The notes beneath the pieces were generated by a model. That model did no database searches, was not told the DNA's origin, and worked only from the letters and a program-made list of their open reading frames with translations. From Bacillota bacterium (lineage in GTDB: Bacteria; Bacillota; Desulfotomaculia; Desulfotomaculales; Desulfotomaculaceae), in NCBI GenBank assembly GCA_023481335.1, contig JAMCWI010000158.1:1-8316 (forward strand): a stretch of DNA of 8,316 nucleotides. Direction: 5' to 3'. A program made the position numbers and the translations under genes. Of this stretch, positions 5,478 through 8,316 are shown in pieces; the first letter of the stretch is position 1; each line of letters begins with the position of its first letter.

Positions 5478-6620
5478 TTGGCCAGAATGCCAAAAATTGT
5501 CCTTTCCGGCCTGGATGTGGGTTCTTCAAAGACAGTTGCACTTATAGCCGGTTATAGCTCGGGCGCCATGCAGGTCCTCGGCCTTGGTGAGGCTCCCCCC
5601 TCAGGCATGGACAAAGGGATCCCTTCCGGCTCAGATGCTTTAATAACCTCAATTCTTACGGCTTTCAAGGATGCGGAAAAGGCGGCCGGCGTTAAGAAGC
5701 CGCTGGTTTACGCAGGCTGCGATTCAGTAAATAGCGTGTTACGGCCTTGCCGTGCGGTACCGGGAAATTTCTTTATCGACATACCTGACAGTGAAAGAGT
5801 CCTGTGCCTGCTGCCGCCTAAGCACGCCATCGCTTCCCTGCAGGACGGTAATGTAATGGAAGCACGGGCTGTGACCGCAAGCGCCGGCGAGATTGTTTTA
5901 TTTTTATCATGCCTCAAGAAAGCCGGCCTTAATCCGGCAGAGTTGGTTTATACCCCGCTGGCCGGGGCGGCGGCCCTTATAAGCGCCGCAGAAAAGGAAG
6001 TGGGAACTGTCCTCATCGACATCGGGGCGAGTAAAACGTCAGCAAGTTACTTCAGCAGGGGGTTTTTTAAGGACACGGCGGTTCTGCCTATATGCGGCGA
6101 GCATTTTATAGGCGACCTGGCGGTCGGGCTGAGGACAACCATGGGAGAGGCCAGGCGTGTTGCTGCGGAGTACAGCCAGGTTACAGGCGCCGAGGGGCGG
6201 GAACGTAATTTTGTTGTGGGATCCCTGGACGGAAAAGAAAAAAAAGGGGTAACCATCTCTTATATAAGGAATATTATTGAAGCCAGAATACAGGAATTTG
6301 CGGAAATTATTGCAGATCTTTTTGAAGATTTCGGGTGTTCCGATTTTTTGCCGGGAGGTGTGGTTTTAGCCGGCGGGGGCGCACAGTTGCCCGGACTGGC
6401 CGGTTGGATGGAGAGACGGCTGCATGTTTCGGTAAGAGTGGGAAGGGTAGATGTTGCGGGAGCGGCTTTATCTCCCTTGCATTATAACGCTTTTGGTCTG
6501 GCTAAATATGGCCTTTCAGGGCTGGCTGCGGCCGGAAAGAAAAGTTCGAACATTTTTAACTCCGATTTCTGGACAAGCTTAGTAAGTGAAAAAGCCGCAC
6601 GCTTTTTACGGATTGATTGA
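5478..6620 (+). CDS. ftsA: Divergent FtsA-like cell division ATPase
   Basis: FtsA is an actin-like protein that binds the FtsZ tail and tethers FtsZ to the membrane. The 380-residue product (usual FtsA about 410-440) keeps the actin-fold frame: phosphate-1 GLDVGSSKTVALIAG (about 11-25), phosphate-2 DIGASKTS (181-188), TAVLPICGEHFIGDLAVGL (about 200-218) and adenosine motif GGVVLAGGGAQLPGL (about 293-307). Two points are odd. The phosphate-2 loop has GASK where FtsA normally has GGGT. The segment between about 80 and 160 that should hold the 1C domain is roughly 25-30 residues shorter than in typical FtsA and lacks its usual motifs. The C-terminus (about 361-379, FWTSLVSEKAARFLRI) fits an amphipathic membrane-binding helix. 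TTG 5478 is chosen from its ribosome site; GTG 5469 and ATG 5487 are alternatives. Position directly before ftsZ supports the FtsA role. A PilM-like protein is the main alternative family. Confidence 0.85.
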   Translation: MARMPKIVLSGLDVGSSKTVALIAGYSSGAMQVLGLGEAPPSGMDKGIPSGSDALITSILTAFKDAEKAAGVKKPLVYAGCDSVNSVLRPCRAVPGNFFIDIPDSERVLCLLPPKHAIASLQDGNVMEARAVTASAGEIVLFLSCLKKAGLNPAELVYTPLAGAAALISAAEKEVGTVLIDIGASKTSASYFSRGFFKDTAVLPICGEHFIGDLAVGLRTTMGEARRVAAEYSQVTGAEGRERNFVVGSLDGKEKKGVTISYIRNIIEARIQEFAEIIADLFEDFGCSDFLPGGVVLAGGGAQLPGLAGWMERRLHVSVRVGRVDVAGAALSPLHYNAFGLAKYGLSGLAAAGKKSSNIFNSDFWTSLVSEKAARFLRID

Positions 6621-6668
6621 CTCATGAGCACCTGGCACAGAAAAGGAATAGGTATAGGGGGGTAATGC

Positions 6669-7718
6669 ATGCTTGATTTTGATCTCGATACCGACCAGTT
6701 CGCCAATATAAAGGTGATCGGGGTTGGGGGAGGCGGCAACAACGCGGTCAACCGGATGATCATCGCCGGTCTTAAAGGTGTTGAGTTCATCGCGGTAAAT
6801 ACTGACGCGCAGGCGCTTCACCTGGCGCAGGCCAACCAGAAGATTCAGATCGGCGTAAAGCTGACGAAAGGCCTCGGTTCAGGGGGTAACCCGGATATCG
6901 GACAAAAAGCGGCGGAAGAAAACCGCGATGAAATATTACATGCGCTCAAGGGTTCCGACATGGTCTTTGTGACTGCCGGGATGGGCGGCGGCACCGGGAC
7001 AGGGGCGGCGCCGGTGGTGGCCGAGGTGGCCAAAGAACTGGGCGCCCTGACAGTTGGGGTGGTGACCAAGCCTTTTACTTTTGAAGGGCGCAAAAGGGCG
7101 CTTCAGGCCGAAAGCGGCACTGAAGACTTGAAGGGCAGGGTGGACACCCTGATTACCGTCCCAAATGACAGGCTCTTGCAGGTCATAGAAAAGCATACTT
7201 CGATCGTGGAAGCCTTCCGGATCGCTGACGACGTGCTTCGCCAGGGGGTCCAGGGTATTTCCGACCTGATTGCCGTGCCGGGGCTCATTAACCTGGATTT
7301 TGCCGACGTAAAGACAATTATGAGAGAGACCGGGTCCGCCCTGATGGGGATCGGGAAGGCGTCGGGTGAAAACCGCGCCGTCGAGGCCGCGCGCGCGGCA
7401 ATTTCCAGCCCGCTTTTGGAAACATCCATCGAAGGCGCAAGGGGTGTGCTTTTAAACATTACCGGAGGGAGTTCACTGGGGCTGTTCGAAATAAACGAGG
7501 CAGCCGGGATTATCGAACAGGCTGCCGACCCCGAGGCTAATATTATATTTGGCGCCGTAATCGACGAGACCATGGAAGATGACGTCAGAGTTACAGTAAT
7601 TGCTACGGGGTTTGACAGCAGGCCGGTCAGGAAAGATCGCCAAAAGGCTGAAATAGAGTTAAAACCATTTGCCCAGCATGATGACCTTGATATCCCGGCC
7701 TTTTTACGCAGGAGGTAA
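6669..7718 (+). CDS. ftsZ: Cell division GTPase FtsZ
   Basis: FtsZ is the tubulin-like GTPase that forms the cytokinetic ring. The 349-residue protein has the N-terminal [15 protein letters not shown] nucleotide-binding loop (about 16-30), the tubulin signature [10 protein letters not shown] (106-115), the T3/T5 surroundings ([18 protein letters not shown]) and the synergy loop [11 protein letters not shown] (208-218) with catalytic D210 and D213. The C-terminal peptide [12 protein letters not shown] (338-349) is the docking site for FtsA and SepF. The linker between the core (ending near 317) and that peptide is only about 20 residues, shorter than in B. subtilis. ATG 6669 follows AGGGGGG (6656-6662) by 6 nt; an ATG at 6665 is out of frame. 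It is 48 bp after the ftsA-like gene and most likely in the same operon. Confidence 0.98.
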   Translation: MLDFDLDTDQFANIKVIGVGGGGNNAVNRMIIAGLKGVEFIAVNTDAQALHLAQANQKIQIGVKLTKGLGSGGNPDIGQKAAEENRDEILHALKGSDMVFVTAGMGGGTGTGAAPVVAEVAKELGALTVGVVTKPFTFEGRKRALQAESGTEDLKGRVDTLITVPNDRLLQVIEKHTSIVEAFRIADDVLRQGVQGISDLIAVPGLINLDFADVKTIMRETGSALMGIGKASGENRAVEAARAAISSPLLETSIEGARGVLLNITGGSSLGLFEINEAAGIIEQAADPEANIIFGAVIDETMEDDVRVTVIATGFDSRPVRKDRQKAEIELKPFAQHDDLDIPAFLRRR

Positions 7719-7800
7719 AATTTAAATACTTTAACCGCATTTTTTGCGGAAAAAGCTCAGTAAAAAAAAAGCTGAAGGGCTTAAAGACCGACAAATTCCC

Positions 7801-7843
7801 CAGCCATGGCAATGTATAATAGGGCCATGGCTGTTATCATTTT
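7801..7843 (+). terminator. Probable terminator of the ftsZ operon (10-bp perfect dyad)
   Basis: CAGCCATGGC (7801-7810) and GCCATGGCTG (7824-7833) are a perfect 10-bp inverted repeat with a 13-base loop, followed by TTATCATTTT. The stem is strong, but the T-run is interrupted. Each arm also contains the self-complementary octamer GCCATGGC, so a protein-binding dyad is an alternative. Confidence 0.55.
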
Positions 7844-7849
7844 ACACGG

Positions 7850-7881
7850 ATGACATATCGGTATAACGCAGGCCATATAAT
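7850..7881 (+). promoter_or_regulatory. Candidate spoIIGA promoter with long spacer
   Basis: TATAAT at 7876-7881 has ATGACA (7850-7855, 5 of 6) upstream, but with a 20-bp spacer. The B. subtilis spoIIG promoter is a SigA promoter with an over-long spacer that needs Spo0A, so the geometry is suggestive. I could not find a convincing Spo0A box (TGTCGAA type) nearby. Confidence 0.3.
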
Positions 7882-7944
7882 GGTATAAACGGTTTTTTGT
7901 ATATTATTGCCCTGCCGGACAGACCCGTTCCGGGGGAGGGGTTT

Positions 7945-8316
7945 ATGGGCTGTACTGTGTATGTCGACCAGGTCCTGTTGGGCAACATGGTTATGAATTA
8001 CGCCATCCTGTGGATTGCCGCGAAGCTATGCCGCGTGAATGTCACCGCTGCGCGCAAAGCGGCGGGAGCGGCTGCCGGCGCCCTGTACTCCGTGCTTGTC
8101 TTCCTGCCCGGCGCAGGAGTCCTGATGAGTGTTTATTTTAAAATTTTGGTGTCGGTGTTAATCGCTCTGTTAACCTGTTTTCCGCAGCCGCCCAGGACGT
8201 TTTTCACCTTTTTGGCCTGTTTCTACCTGGCATCTTTTTCTCTCGGCGGGATTGTTCTGGGGTCCATTTTCTTTATTAATTCGCAGCTGCCGGCGCCAGG
8301 CGCCGTGGGGACTGAC
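7945..8316 (+). CDS. spoIIGA: Sporulation sigma-E factor-processing peptidase SpoIIGA, N-terminal part (3' truncated by window)
   Basis: SpoIIGA is a membrane-bound aspartic protease that cleaves pro-sigma-E in the mother cell after polar division. The visible 124 residues are the membrane domain: VYVDQVLLGNMVMNYAILW (about 5-23) matches the conserved YLDV-type first helix, followed by helices near 38-56, 60-79 and 85-112. The repeated pattern KILVSVLIALLTCFP then FFTFLACFYLASFSLGG is typical of the family. The protease domain lies beyond the right edge. ATG 7945 has GGAGG (7935-7939) 5 nt upstream. Position after ftsZ matches the B. subtilis ftsZ-spoIIGA-sigE region, so sigE is expected next. 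It marks the organism as an endospore former. Confidence 0.9.
   Translation, partial: MGCTVYVDQVLLGNMVMNYAILWIAAKLCRVNVTAARKAAGAAAGALYSVLVFLPGAGVLMSVYFKILVSVLIALLTCFPQPPRTFFTFLACFYLASFSLGGIVLGSIFFINSQLPAPGAVGTD

Larger units (their letters stand above)
7719..7944 (+). other. Non-coding region between ftsZ and spoIIGA
   Basis: This 226-bp gap has no credible ORF. In order it holds a small hairpin CCGCA/TGCGG (7735-7739 with 7745-7749) with a T loop but no T tail, an A9 run (7762-7770), the 10-bp inverted repeat at 7801-7833, and TATAAT-like hexamers at 7815-7820 and 7876-7881. It should contain the ftsZ terminator and the spoIIGA promoter. Confidence 0.6.

Noticed and set aside
7103..7573. 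156-codon open frame on the minus strand within ftsZ
   Set aside because: It is a low-complexity Ser/Ala/Pro-rich shadow of the conserved ftsZ coding sequence.
7735..7749. CCGCA/TGCGG hairpin right after ftsZ as the operon terminator
   Set aside because: The T-run is in the loop and the stem is followed by A residues on the + strand; the dyad at 7801-7833 is a better candidate.

Overview
The window is a section of a Gram-positive cell-wall and division (dcw) gene cluster, all on the + strand. It runs murB (3' end) - murA - [two accessory genes] - ftsQ/divIB - DUF881 - DUF881 - sbp - divergent ftsA - ftsZ - spoIIGA (5' end). Two DUF881 genes, sbp, ftsA and ftsZ followed by spoIIGA is the order of endospore-forming Firmicutes, as in Bacillus subtilis divIB-ylxW-ylxX-sbp-ftsA-ftsZ-...-spoIIGA. 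The moderate GC content, frequent TTG starts with strong GGAGG-type ribosome sites, and murA lying beside murB suggest a spore-forming clostridium of the Desulfotomaculum/Pelotomaculum (Peptococcaceae-like) group. That assignment is inferred from gene order and protein character; no database was searched.

Layout. 1-1565 holds the end of murB and a complete, catalytically intact murA. MurB and MurA together make UDP-MurNAc, the first committed precursor of peptidoglycan. murA closes with a hairpin plus T-run whose three-base loop is the murA stop codon. 1584-2785 interrupts the division cluster. It contains an AT-rich gene for a four-helix membrane protein of unknown function, a gene for a histidine-rich YmaF-type protein built of HxH repeats, and a nested palindromic repeat that supplies the last codons of the YmaF gene. 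At 2786-2814 a near-consensus SigA promoter (TTGGAC, 17 bp, TATAAT) restarts transcription for the division genes.

2873-7718 is the division operon: ftsQ, two tandem DUF881 paralogues and sbp (joined by two ATGA overlaps and one short gap), then an ftsA-like gene and ftsZ. The FtsA-like protein is short (380 residues), with a reduced 1C region and an altered phosphate-2 motif. It keeps the C-terminal amphipathic helix expected of a membrane tether for FtsZ. 7719-7944 is a non-coding gap with a 10-bp perfect inverted repeat (probable terminator) and several TATAAT-like hexamers. spoIIGA, the membrane protease that processes pro-sigma-E after the asymmetric division septum forms, starts at 7945 and runs off the right edge.

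The points most worth a second look are the divergent FtsA, the accessory insertion and its palindromic repeat, and a 16-base string at the very start of the window that duplicates a piece of murA and may be an assembly artefact. I found no RNA genes, CRISPR arrays or transposase genes.
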